64,000 bases of DNA from Streptomyces sp. SCUT-3 (GTDB lineage Bacteria > Actinomycetota > Actinomycetes > Streptomycetales > Streptomycetaceae). A model generated the notes under the pieces. The model ran no database searches. It saw only the letters and a list, made by a program, of their open reading frames with translations, and was not told where the DNA came from. Numbering within the stretch: the stretch's first letter is position 1; each line of letters starts with the position of its first letter. Shown piece after piece: positions 42,261 to 50,758 of the stretch. Both the position numbers and the translations under genes were made by a program. The stretch covers positions 2,894,001 to 2,958,000 of the forward strand of contig NZ_CP046907.1 of the NCBI RefSeq assembly GCF_014083985.1, read 5' to 3'.

Positions 42261-42497
42261 ATGGCCAAGGCGCCTGCTCGCAAGCCTAAGAAGAAGGTTT
42301 GCGTGTTCTGCAAGGAGAAGATCTCCTACGTCGACTACAAGGACACGAACCTGCTGCGGAAGTTCATCTCCGACCGCGGCAAGATCCGTGCCCGCCGGGT
42401 CACCGGCAACTGCACCCAGCACCAGCGCGACGTCGCCACCGCTGTGAAGAACAGCCGTGAGATGGCGCTGCTGCCCTACACCTCGACCGCTCGCTGA
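42261..42497 (+). CDS. rpsR: 30S ribosomal protein S18
   Basis: 78-residue S18. The N-terminal [19 protein letters not shown] carries the cysteines of the zinc-binding (C+) form, and a third Cys is in [10 protein letters not shown]. Body and tail (MALLPYTS) are typical. ATG preceded by GGAGAAGAG. Confidence 0.97.
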   Translation: MAKAPARKPKKKVCVFCKEKISYVDYKDTNLLRKFISDRGKIRARRVTGNCTQHQRDVATAVKNSREMALLPYTSTAR

Positions 42498-42514
42498 GAG
42501 AGGGTGACCGAAGC

Positions 42515-42961
42515 ATGAAGATCATCCTCACCAACGAGGTCAGCGGCCTCGGTGCCGCCGGTGACGTCGTGGACGTCAAGGACGGCTACGCCCGCAACTA
42601 CCTGGTCCCGCGCGGTTTCGCGATCCGCTGGACCAAGGGCGGCGAGAAGGACGTCGAGCAGATCCGCCGCGCGCGGCGGATCCGTGAGATCCAGACCCTC
42701 GAGCAGGCCAACGAGATCAAGGGCCGCATCGAGGGCGTCAAGGTGCGCCTGAGCACCCGCGCCGGCGAGGCCGGCCGCCTGTTCGGCTCCGTCACCCCGG
42801 CCGACATCGCCTCGGCGATCAAGGCCGCCGGTGGTCCGGACGTCGACAAGCGCCGCATCGAGCTGGGCGCGCCGATCAAGGTCGTCGGTTCGCACAAGAT
42901 CTCCGTGCGTCTGCACCCGGAGGTCTCCGCCAACCTCGACCTCGAGGTCGTCGCCGCCTGA
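42515..42961 (+). CDS. rplI: 50S ribosomal protein L9
   Basis: 148-residue L9 with the N-terminal rRNA-binding motif [20 protein letters not shown] and [15 protein letters not shown], long connecting helix, and C-terminal domain ending in [10 protein letters not shown]. Last gene of the operon, followed by a strong terminator. Confidence 0.97.
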   Translation: MKIILTNEVSGLGAAGDVVDVKDGYARNYLVPRGFAIRWTKGGEKDVEQIRRARRIREIQTLEQANEIKGRIEGVKVRLSTRAGEAGRLFGSVTPADIASAIKAAGGPDVDKRRIELGAPIKVVGSHKISVRLHPEVSANLDLEVVAA

Positions 42962-42982
42962 AGCAGGGCAGCGTGACAGTCC

Positions 42983-43020
42983 CTCAGGGGCCGGTACCCG
43001 TCCGGGTGCCGGCCCCTGAG
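42983..43020. terminator. terminator after rplI
   Basis: 18-position stem with one G-T wobble (42983-43000 with 43003-43020), 22 bases after the rplI stop; between convergent rplI and the MATE gene. Confidence 0.8.
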
Positions 43021-43128
43021 GCGTCCGCGGGCCCGGCGGGCACCACCGCCGGGGCGCGCCCCGGGCCGGGCGTTCACCGGACCGGGCGCGCACCGGGTCG
43101 GGTGCGTACGGGGGCAGGCGCGAACGGG

Positions 43129-44457
43129 TCAGGCGCGAACGGCGCCCGTGACGATCCACCGCCCCGACCTGGCGCGCCACCCCAGTGAGGCCATCCGGAC
43201 CAGCATGAACAGGCCCATCGCCCACCACAGCGCGGTCAGGCCGCCGCCCAGCGCCAGGACGGCCAGGGCCGCGGGTGCGAAGGCCACCAGCGTCACCAGC
43301 ATGGCCCCGGCGAGGAAGGGTCCGTCCCCGGCGCCCATCAGCACCCCGTCGAGGACGAAGACCACGCCGCTGACCGGCTGGACGAGCGCCACCACCAGCA
43401 GGGCGGGCATCAGCTCCGCGCGCACCGCGGCGTCGCCGGTGAACAGCGGGACGACCGCGGGGCGGGCCAGTGCCAGCAGCACGCCCAGCACGGCCCCGGA
43501 GACCACGCCCCACCGGACCATCCGGCGGCAGGCGTCCCGCGCGCCCTCGGCGTCGTCCGCCCCCAGGTGGCGGCCGATGATCGCCTGGCCGGCGATGGCG
43601 ATGGCGTCCAGGGCGAACGCCAGCAGGCTCCACAGGCCCAGGACCACCTGGTGCGCGGCGACGTCGGCGTCGCCGAGCCGGGCCGCGACCGCGGTGGCGA
43701 TCATCAGGACGGCGCGCAGGCTCAGGGTCCGCACCAGCAGCGGCACCCCCGCCGTGGCCGAGGCGCGGATCCCCGGGGCGTCGGGCCGCAGGGGCACGCC
43801 GTGCCGCCGCGCGCCGCGGACCACCACGGTGAGGTAGGCCGCCGCCATGCCCCACTGGGCGAGCACGGTCCCCCACGCGGAACCGGCGATGCCCAGGCCG
43901 GCGCCGTACACCAGGACCACGTTGAGCACCGCGTTGGCGCCGAACCCGGCGACGGCCACCACGAGGGGGGTCCGGGTGTTCTGCAGGCCGCGCAGCACTC
44001 CGGTGGCGGCGAGCACGACCAGCATCGCCGGGACGCCGAGGGCGCTGACGCGCAGGTAGGTGACGGCGTGCGGGGCGGCGGTGGCGGAGGCGCCGAACAG
44101 CTCCACCAGCGGGGGCGCGAGGGGCAGGGCGGCCGCGAGGACGAGCGCGCCGAGGAGGACGGCGAGCCAGATGCCGTCGATGCCCTGGCGGAGGGCGGCG
44201 GCGAGGTCGCCCGCGCCGAGGCGTCGGGCGACGGCGGCCGTGGTGGCGTAGGCCAGGAAGACGAAGACGTTGACGGCGCTCGTCAGGAGGGCGGCGGCTA
44301 CGCCGAGGCCGGCGAGCTGCGGGGTGCCGAGGTGCCCGACGACGGCGGAGTCGACCAGGACGAAGAGGGGTTCGGCCACCAGTGCGCCGAAGGCGGGCAG
44401 GGCGAGCGCGAGGATCTCGCGGTCGTGACGGCGCGTGGAGGTGGAGGCCCGGTGCAT
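43129..44457 (-). CDS. MATE family efflux transporter (DinF-like)
   Basis: 442-residue multidrug/toxin extrusion family exporter with about 12 membrane helices. N-terminal pattern ALPAFGALVAEPLFVLVDSA and GHLGTPQLAGLGVAAALL is typical of the DinF/NorM branch; the second repeat begins near RTLSLRAVLMIATAV. ATG 44457 has no clear ribosome-binding site, so it may be leaderless. Opposite strand to dnaB. Substrate unknown. Confidence 0.88.
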   Translation of the reverse strand: MHRASTSTRRHDREILALALPAFGALVAEPLFVLVDSAVVGHLGTPQLAGLGVAAALLTSAVNVFVFLAYATTAAVARRLGAGDLAAALRQGIDGIWLAVLLGALVLAAALPLAPPLVELFGASATAAPHAVTYLRVSALGVPAMLVVLAATGVLRGLQNTRTPLVVAVAGFGANAVLNVVLVYGAGLGIAGSAWGTVLAQWGMAAAYLTVVVRGARRHGVPLRPDAPGIRASATAGVPLLVRTLSLRAVLMIATAVAARLGDADVAAHQVVLGLWSLLAFALDAIAIAGQAIIGRHLGADDAEGARDACRRMVRWGVVSGAVLGVLLALARPAVVPLFTGDAAVRAELMPALLVVALVQPVSGVVFVLDGVLMGAGDGPFLAGAMLVTLVAFAPAALAVLALGGGLTALWWAMGLFMLVRMASLGWRARSGRWIVTGAVRA

Positions 44458-44470
44458 GGGTGCAGGATAA

Positions 44471-44733
44471 CCATCCACAGGTAATACATGAAATTGAGGG
44501 ATGGTCCTTACTGTTGGGCGCACAGGGTGATGAGTGGCGCACCGTTTGTCGTGATCTTCGTCCGGTCGGGAAAGTTTTTCTCGTGCACAGGGAGGGGGCG
44601 CCGAAGATGCAGGTCAGAGCCCTGTACATCAGATGATTGTGTGCTTGTCCACAGCTCTTTCCCCCGAGCTGTGCACAGGTTGGGAGGGCTTCTCCACAGT
44701 CTGGGGCCGGTCGTCCACAAGGCCTGTGGATAA
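44471..44733. other. DnaA-box cluster between the MATE gene and dnaB
   Basis: Non-coding 44458-44912 contains a perfect TTGTCCACA (44645-44653), a perfect E. coli-type box TGTGGATAA on the minus strand (44725-44733) and TCGTCCACA (44711-44719). CCATCCACA (44471-44479) and partial boxes near 44670 and 44692 are weaker. The site is about 36 kb from oriC. Confidence 0.75.
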
Positions 44734-44880
44734 CTGTCTTTGCCCAGGCCGCCCGCCACCCCTACCGTGTAGCGGCGCCCCTCCTCCGCCCGCTCCGCGA
44801 GTCCGACTCGCCGGACGGGGAGCCGGGCTGCCCATGTGTCAGAGCTGTGCCGTAGGAAAGAGGGGCACGGCGCGGCAGGT

Positions 44881-44897
44881 CGTCCGCTTCGCGGACG
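44881..44897 (+). promoter_or_regulatory. hairpin next to the dnaB ribosome-binding site
   Basis: 7-base-pair stem CGTCCGC / GCGGACG with loop TTC. The GGAGGAGGTG ribosome-binding site begins at the foot of the stem, so it may influence dnaB translation. Confidence 0.4.
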
Positions 44898-44912
44898 GGA
44901 GGAGGTGCGGGG

Positions 44913-46457
44913 TTGAACCAGCCCGAGCACGGTGGGGGCCACCCGGTCGCGCCCTTGGACGAGCCGTGGCCCGACGAGCCGGACTTCCCCGACAGCCCCT
45001 CCGACCTCCTGCCCGTCGCCCGCTACCGCCGTGACGGCGACGGGCGCGACGGCGGCCGGGGCCGCGGCGACCGCGGACGGGGCCGGTCCGGGGACCGGGA
45101 CGGCGACCGCGACGGCTTCGCGGCGGGCGGCTTCGAGCGGGTTCCCCCGCAGGACCTGGCCGCGGAGCAGTCCGTGCTCGGCGGGATGATGCTCTCCAAG
45201 GACGCCATCGCCGACGTCGTCGAGGTCATCAAGGGCGACGACTTCTACCGGCCGGCCCATGAGACCATCTACGCGGCCATCTGCGACCTCTACGGCCGCG
45301 GCGAGCCCGCCGACCCCATCACCGTCGCCGCCGAGCTCACCAAGCGCGGCGAGCTCGGCCGGGTCGGCGGCGCCTCCTACCTGCACACCCTGGTCTCCAC
45401 CGTCCCCACCGCGGCCAACGCCGAGTACTACGCCGAGATCGTCCACGAGCGCGCCGTCCTGCGCCGCCTGGTCGAGGCCGGCACCCGCATCACCCAGATG
45501 GGATACGCGGCGGACGGCGACGTCGACGAGATCGTCAACTCCGCCCAGGCCGAGATCTACGCCGTCACCGAGCAGCGCACCAACGAGGACTACGCGCCGC
45601 TGGCCGACATCATGGAGGGCGCGCTCGACGAGATCGAGGCCATCGGCTCGCGCAGCGGCCAGATGTCCGGCGTCCCCACCGGCTTCACCGACCTCGACTC
45701 CCTGACCAACGGCCTCCACCCCGGCCAGATGATCGTCGTCGCGGCCCGTCCCGCGATGGGAAAGTCCACGCTCGCCCTGGACTTCGCGCGGGCGTGCTCG
45801 ATCGCCAACGGCCTGCCCAGCGTCGTGTTCTCCCTGGAGATGGGGCGCAACGAGATCGCGATGCGCCTGCTGTCCGCCGAGGCGCGGGTCGCGCTGCACC
45901 ACATGCGCTCCGGCAACATGACGGACGACGACTGGACCCGGCTGGCCCGCCGCATGCCCGAGGTCTCCGCCGCCCCGCTGTACATCGACGACTCGCCGAA
46001 CCTGTCGATGATGGAGATCCGCGCCAAGTGCCGCCGCCTCAAGCAGCGCAACGACCTGCGGATGGTCGTCATCGACTACCTCCAGCTGATGCAGTCCGGA
46101 GGCTCGCGCCGGCCCGAGAGCCGCCAACAGGAGGTCTCGGACATGTCCCGGAACCTCAAGCTCCTGGCCAAGGAGCTGGAGCTGCCGGTCATCGCGCTCT
46201 CCCAGCTCAACCGAGGCCCCGAGCAGCGCACCGACAAGAAGCCCATGGTCTCCGACCTGCGCGAGTCGGGATCGATCGAGCAGGACGCCGACATGGTCAT
46301 CCTCCTGCACCGCGAGGACGCCTACGAGAAGGAGTCCCCGCGCGCGGGCGAGGCCGACCTGATCGTGGCCAAGCACCGAAACGGCCCGACGGCGACCATC
46401 ACCGTGGCCTTCCAGGGCCACTACTCCCGCTTCGTCGACATGGCCGGGAACATGTAG
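44913..46457 (+). CDS. dnaB: replicative DNA helicase DnaB
   Basis: 514-residue hexameric helicase at the fork. Acidic/Arg-rich N-terminal extension (about 1-75), then PPQDLAAEQSVLGGMMLSKD, the N-terminal collar domain. The RecA-like domain has Walker A ARPAMGKSTLALDFA near 285, Walker B VVIDYLQLMQ near 390 and the final PTATITVAFQGHYSRF. No intein is present. Starts at TTG 44913 with GGAGGAGGTG 5 bases upstream; the TTG start and hairpin may keep expression low. Confidence 0.96.
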   Translation: MNQPEHGGGHPVAPLDEPWPDEPDFPDSPSDLLPVARYRRDGDGRDGGRGRGDRGRGRSGDRDGDRDGFAAGGFERVPPQDLAAEQSVLGGMMLSKDAIADVVEVIKGDDFYRPAHETIYAAICDLYGRGEPADPITVAAELTKRGELGRVGGASYLHTLVSTVPTAANAEYYAEIVHERAVLRRLVEAGTRITQMGYAADGDVDEIVNSAQAEIYAVTEQRTNEDYAPLADIMEGALDEIEAIGSRSGQMSGVPTGFTDLDSLTNGLHPGQMIVVAARPAMGKSTLALDFARACSIANGLPSVVFSLEMGRNEIAMRLLSAEARVALHHMRSGNMTDDDWTRLARRMPEVSAAPLYIDDSPNLSMMEIRAKCRRLKQRNDLRMVVIDYLQLMQSGGSRRPESRQQEVSDMSRNLKLLAKELELPVIALSQLNRGPEQRTDKKPMVSDLRESGSIEQDADMVILLHREDAYEKESPRAGEADLIVAKHRNGPTATITVAFQGHYSRFVDMAGNM

Positions 46458-46765
46458 CGACCGCTGCGGGTTCTCGAGTCCCGTGTCGTTTCAGCCGCAA
46501 CGTCGTCCGACCGGCCGATCTGACACGGGATTGAGGACCGCAGGCCACTGCCCTCCCTTGTCCGGGTGGCCTTGCACCGGTTCGGACGCGACAGCAGAGA
46601 CCTTCCCGTCCGGCCTCGGACTGCAGTTCCGTGCTCGGGCTGGTCGCCCGGGGAGGATCCCAGTGCGCAATGCGGGGCACAACCGGCTTACGGGCAGCCG
46701 ATCACACTGGTGACACCCGCGCCGGTGAGCAGGTAGTTTGCGGGAGGACAGAGAGAAGAGTTCGC
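46458..46765. other. non-coding gap between dnaB and the SUKH gene
   Basis: No convincing gene on either strand. A weak inverted repeat, TCCCGTGTC (46479-46487) and GACACGGGA (46522-46530), could end dnaB transcripts. The gap also carries the SUKH gene leader. Confidence 0.4.
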
Positions 46766-47374
46766 ATGAACTCCCGGATCGCCCGAATCCGACGCAAGCT
46801 CGCCAAAGTGCCCTATGCCGCGCTGCGAAGCCACTCCTTCGGTGAAGAGAAGCACGGGTTCCGCCTCGAACCCCCGTTGCCGGACGCGAAGGTCTCCGAG
46901 TTCGAGGCCGACCACCACATCGGACTGCCCGGTCCCTACCGCAGCTTCCTGACCACGCTGGGCGGGGGTGGGGCATCGCCCTTCTACGGTCTGCTGCCGT
47001 TGCAGTCGTGTCGGCTGTTCACGATGGACCCCCGGGGCGAGCCCGGCCGCCCTCGGGGTTTCACGTTCGCCGGCGGCCCGCTTCACCGAAGCGACCTTTT
47101 CCTGCACATCATCGAGGCAGGGTGCACCGACCTGGTGCTCCTCGGCATCACCGGGCCCCTGGCAGGCCGCGTCGTCACCGGCAACGCCGACGGCTTCCGG
47201 GGCCCCAAGGTCTCGTCGGCCACCGACTTCCTGGCCTGGTACGAACGCTGGCTCGACCACATGCTCGACGGCCGCGACGACCGTGACCTGGAACTGACCT
47301 CGCCCGCCCTGCGAGCGCCTCTCGACCGCCTGCTGAGGAAGCACCGCAGCCGAGAGGGTCTGTCACACAACTGA
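46766..47374 (+). CDS. SMI1/KNR4 (SUKH) family protein
   Basis: 202 residues with SUKH-fold features: FEADHHIGLPGPYRSFLTTLG near residue 45, then GGGGASPFYGLLPL, ITGPLAGRVVTGNADG and the closing FLAWYERWLDHMLDG. SUKH proteins are often immunity proteins for bacterial toxins, but no toxin gene is adjacent. ATG 46766 follows AGAGAGAAGAG. Function uncertain. Confidence 0.7.
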   Translation: MNSRIARIRRKLAKVPYAALRSHSFGEEKHGFRLEPPLPDAKVSEFEADHHIGLPGPYRSFLTTLGGGGASPFYGLLPLQSCRLFTMDPRGEPGRPRGFTFAGGPLHRSDLFLHIIEAGCTDLVLLGITGPLAGRVVTGNADGFRGPKVSSATDFLAWYERWLDHMLDGRDDRDLELTSPALRAPLDRLLRKHRSREGLSHN

Positions 47375-47481
47375 GAACGGTCCGAAGGCGCAGGTCACCC
47401 AGCCGGTCACATGACATCGAGGTTGAGAACCCACAACCGCCGTGGTCGCGCCCCGTCCCCGACCCGTCCCCGCCCCTCGGC

Positions 47482-48057
47482 TCACTCCGCCGGGACGATC
47501 CGGGCGACGACCTTCTCCACCAGGTCGTCCAGCGCGGTGCCGGACAGCACCCCGGGCAGGGTGAAGTGCTCCACCAGCAGGCCCGTCATGGCCAGGTAGA
47601 GGACGAGCACGGTGTCGGCGTCGCCGGGCAGCCCGGCGTCGAGGTGGAAGCGGACGTTCTCCTCGAGGGCGCTGCGGACGGCGCGGTCGAGCTCGGCCCG
47701 CAGCGCCGGGCGGCGGGTGGCCTCCAGCCGGAGTTCCAGCAGGGCCAGGTAGCCGGTGCGTTCCTCCGTCATGCGGCGGACCAGCCACCTCATCAGTTCG
47801 GCGACCAGTTCGCGTGAGGGGGCCGGCCGCATGGCCTCGTCGACCGCGGCCGGGGCGGGCGTCATCCGGACATGGATGCGGCTGCCCGCCTGCGTGAACA
47901 GGTCGTCCCTGCTGGCGAAGTAGTTGGAGGCCGTGCCGGCCGGGACTCCCGCTTGGGCGTCGACGGCGCGGAAGGTGAGCCCGCGCGCTCCCTCGCGTGC
48001 CAGCACCTCGATGGCGGCGTCGACGAGAGCCGTCCTGCGTTCCGGGTTCCGGGTCAC
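47482..48057 (-). CDS. TetR family transcriptional regulator
   Basis: 191-residue repressor. N-terminal helix-turn-helix: ALVDAAIEVLAREGARGLTF and VPAGTASNYFASRDDLF near residue 30-45. C-terminal ligand-binding helices typical of the TetR_C_11-like group. GTG 48057 with GGGAGA upstream. Divergent from a reductase gene, with an inverted repeat between them, so it likely represses that gene and itself. Confidence 0.88.
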   Translation of the reverse strand: MTRNPERRTALVDAAIEVLAREGARGLTFRAVDAQAGVPAGTASNYFASRDDLFTQAGSRIHVRMTPAPAAVDEAMRPAPSRELVAELMRWLVRRMTEERTGYLALLELRLEATRRPALRAELDRAVRSALEENVRFHLDAGLPGDADTVLVLYLAMTGLLVEHFTLPGVLSGTALDDLVEKVVARIVPAE

Positions 48058-48098
48058 TGCTGTCTCCCAACTGCCTTCCGAGGGAAAGGACTTGTGCA

Positions 48099-48132
48099 AC
48101 CACTACACATGGAGCACTATATCCGTAGTGGT
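48099..48132. promoter_or_regulatory. candidate TetR operator
   Basis: Inverted repeat ACCACTAC (48099-48106) and GTAGTGGT (48125-48132), 18 bases apart, in the divergent intergenic region; a TATATC -10-like element (48118-48123) lies between the arms. Confidence 0.55.
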
Positions 48133-48185
48133 CCCGGCGGCATGCGTCGGGGCCGGTCTCAGTGCCCCCGACAGACAGGATCCGC

Positions 48186-48767
48186 GTGCGAAAGCTCACC
48201 TACTTCGTCGCCGCCTCGATCGACGGCTTCATCGGAGCTCCGGACGGCGACGGCGATTTCTTCAACCAGTACCTGGACGAGGAGTTCATCGGTTTCCTCA
48301 AGACGGAGTACCCGGAGACCCTGCCGACCCAGGCCCACGCGCTCTTCGGCCTCGACGGCTTCGAGAAGAGGCATTTCGACGTGATCGTCCAGGGCCGGCG
48401 CAGCTACCAAGTGGCCCTGGACGTGGGGATCACCAGCCCCTACGCCCACCTGCGCCAGCTCGTGGCCTCGCGCGGTATCGGGGAGTCGCCCGACCCTGCG
48501 GTGGAGATCGTCTCCGACGACCTCGTCGGGAGGGTTCGAGAGCTCAAGGAGGAGGACGGGGCGGGGATCTACCTGTGCGGCGGGTCGCAGCTCGCCGGTG
48601 AACTCCTGGACGAGATCGACGAACTCGTCATCAAGACCTACCCCGTCGTCCTCGGCTCCGGCATGCCGATGTTCGCCTCGGGCTTCCGCCTCACCGACTT
48701 CGCACTCGAGTCGGTCCGCACCTTCGGCAGCGGCGCGCTGGTCAGGAAGTACGGCCGGAAGCGGTGA
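48186..48767 (+). CDS. dihydrofolate reductase family protein (RibD C-terminal type)
   Basis: 193 residues of the RibD_C/DHFR-like fold, an NADPH-dependent reductase of unknown substrate. N-terminus VRKLTYFVAASIDGFIGAPDG is the family signature; GIYLCGGSQLAGELLDEIDE near 120 is the nucleotide-binding stretch. GTG 48186; upstream ACAGGA is a weak site. Probably controlled by the divergent TetR regulator. Confidence 0.85.
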   Translation: MRKLTYFVAASIDGFIGAPDGDGDFFNQYLDEEFIGFLKTEYPETLPTQAHALFGLDGFEKRHFDVIVQGRRSYQVALDVGITSPYAHLRQLVASRGIGESPDPAVEIVSDDLVGRVRELKEEDGAGIYLCGGSQLAGELLDEIDELVIKTYPVVLGSGMPMFASGFRLTDFALESVRTFGSGALVRKYGRKR

Positions 48768-48875
48768 CCGGGCCGCACAGGCCTCTCCGTCCCCGGGCCG
48801 GTACCGCTGGGCAGGCGGGGATTCGCCCTGGGCGGAAGCCGGGACACCCCCGGCAGCCGCAGGCAGGATCGCGGC

Positions 48876-49571
48876 ATGGAGACGATCGAGATCACCCCGA
48901 ACCTCCGCATGCTCCGTTTCGAGGTCGGCCAGGCGTACCTGTGGCGGGACGGCGACGAGCTGACCCTGGTCGACACCGGCCCGGCCGGCTCCGGTCCCGG
49001 AATCGCCGCCGCGATCCGCGAGCCGGGAATGGGGCGGCACCGCCTGCGGAGGGTGGTCCTCACCCACTTCCACGAGGACCACGCCGGGTCCGCGGCGGAG
49101 ATCGGCGCGTGGGGCGACGTGGAGGTGATGGCGCACCGGCTCGAAGCCCCCGTCGTCCGGGGGGAGGCACCCGGCCCGCCACCGGTCCTCGAGGACTGGG
49201 AGCGGCCGATCCGCGACGCGCTCCCGCCGCTTCCCCCGGCCCCGCCCGCCCGGGTGGACCGGGAACTGGAGGACGGTGACCTCATCGGATTCGGCGGCGG
49301 CGCCGTGGTGGTCGCGACCCCCGGCCACACCGACGGGAGCCTGGCGGTGCACCTCCCCGCGCACGGCGTGCTGTTCACCGGCGACACCGTGGCGCACATG
49401 GAGGGGCAGGTGATGCTGGGCGTGTTCAACCTCGACCGGGCCCGCGCGGCCTCCTCGTTCCGCCGGCTCGCCGGGCTGGACGTGCGCACGGCCTGCTTCG
49501 GCCACGGCGACCCGATCGTGGAGGGGGCGGCGGAGAGGATGCGCGCGGTGGTACGGGACCTGCCGGCCTGA
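48876..49571 (+). CDS. MBL fold metallo-hydrolase
   Basis: 231 residues. Metallo-beta-lactamase fold with the di-metal motif THFHEDHAGSAAE (H-x-H-x-D-H) near residue 63, second histidine in TPGHTDGS near 150, Asp in FTGDTVAH, and last histidine in CFGHGDPI. Similar proteins hydrolyse thioesters or lactones, but the substrate cannot be assigned. ATG 48876, 108 bases after the reductase gene. Confidence 0.87.
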   Translation: METIEITPNLRMLRFEVGQAYLWRDGDELTLVDTGPAGSGPGIAAAIREPGMGRHRLRRVVLTHFHEDHAGSAAEIGAWGDVEVMAHRLEAPVVRGEAPGPPPVLEDWERPIRDALPPLPPAPPARVDRELEDGDLIGFGGGAVVVATPGHTDGSLAVHLPAHGVLFTGDTVAHMEGQVMLGVFNLDRARAASSFRRLAGLDVRTACFGHGDPIVEGAAERMRAVVRDLPA

Positions 49572-49639
49572 CGGTGCGGTCCGAGCGTCCGTCGGGCGCT
49601 GCCCCGCCGTTCCGCGTTCGCTGTTTCACGGGGCCCGCT

Positions 49640-49653
49640 GTTTCACGTGAAAC
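49640..49653. other. parS: parS site
   Basis: Perfect GTTTCACGTGAAAC between the MBL gene and the PEP-mutase-family gene, about 41 kb from oriC. A degenerate half-site GTTTCACG lies at 49623-49630. Confidence 0.95.
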
Positions 49654-49739
49654 AGCGGCGTGTGCCGCCGCCCGCAGGGCGGGCCGGTGGTGTCCGGAAA
49701 CCGCCAGCGGGACGGAGTTCTTCCTGGTGGAGTGGCTCC

Positions 49740-50591
49740 ATGACCGATCACCTTGCCCGGCAGCAGAGCAAAGCCCGCACCTTCCACTCCTTGCACCGCA
49801 GCGGTGAACCGCTGGTACTGGCCAACGCCTGGGACGCGGTGAGCGCCCGCATCGTCGAGGAGGCCGGCGCGGCGGCGGTGGCCACCACCAGTGCGGCCGT
49901 GGCCTGGAGCCTCGGAACACCGGACGGCGACGCGCTCGACCGGGACTCCGCCCTGGCCCGTACCGCCCGTGTCGTCGCGGCCGTGGACCTTCCGGTCACC
50001 GCCGACATCGAGAGCGGATTCGCGGCCGACGCGGAAGGAGTCGCCGAGACGGTCCGGGGAGTGCTCGCGGCGGGCGCCGTGGGGATCAACCTGGAGGACG
50101 CCCTCTACGGAGGACCGGCCCCCCTGCGTCCGGTCGAGGAACAGGCGGAACGGATTGCGGCGGCCCGCGGGGCGGCCGACGCCGGACAGGTCCCGCTCTT
50201 CGTCAACGCCCGCACCGACGTCTTCCTGCGGGCCGTCGGCGATCCGCAGGACCGGGTGAAGGAGGCGCTGGCCCGTGCCGAGGTGTTCCTGGAGGCCGGT
50301 GCGGACGGGATCTTCGTGCCGGGGGTGACCGATCCGGGAACCGTCTCGGAGCTGGCGGCCGCCCTGGGGGCGCCGTTGAACGTACTGGCCGGGCCGGGGG
50401 CCCCGACGGTGTCCGAGCTGGCGGCGTGCGGGGCGGCCCGGGTGAGCCTCGGGTCGGGCGTCGCCCGGGCCGCGTACACGCTGGTCGGCCGCAGTGTCCG
50501 GGAGGTGCTCACCGACGGCACCTACACGGAACTGGACGGGGCCCTGGGGCACGAGGAGGTCAACGCGCTGCTGGAGGCGCGGAAACCGTAG
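49740..50591 (+). CDS. isocitrate lyase/PEP mutase family protein
   Basis: 283-residue TIM-barrel protein of the PEP mutase/isocitrate lyase superfamily. Seen: VLANAWDAVSARIVEEAG at the N-terminus, metal-binding PVTADIESGF near residue 82, GINLEDALYGG, and LFVNARTDVFLRA. The classical isocitrate lyase KKCGH loop is not present, so it is probably a lyase or hydrolase of other 2-oxo acids. ATG 49740 with GGAG upstream. Confidence 0.85.
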   Translation: MTDHLARQQSKARTFHSLHRSGEPLVLANAWDAVSARIVEEAGAAAVATTSAAVAWSLGTPDGDALDRDSALARTARVVAAVDLPVTADIESGFAADAEGVAETVRGVLAAGAVGINLEDALYGGPAPLRPVEEQAERIAAARGAADAGQVPLFVNARTDVFLRAVGDPQDRVKEALARAEVFLEAGADGIFVPGVTDPGTVSELAAALGAPLNVLAGPGAPTVSELAACGAARVSLGSGVARAAYTLVGRSVREVLTDGTYTELDGALGHEEVNALLEARKP

Positions 50592-50758
50592 CCCCCCTCC
50601 TCGGGGCCGCCCGGCCCTTCGGGGCCGACCGGATCCGCCCCCTGGCCGGATCCGGTCGGGGGCGCGGACAGGGGATGCGGTCGGTACGGGGGCGGCGGGC
50701 TCCGGGCTCTGCCGCAACCCCGCCCTGCCCGCACCCGTCCGGCCCTATGCTCACGGGA

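Noticed and set aside
49623-49636. Second parS copy
   Set aside because: Only the first half matches (GTTTCACG); the second half is GC-rich, so it was not counted as a site.
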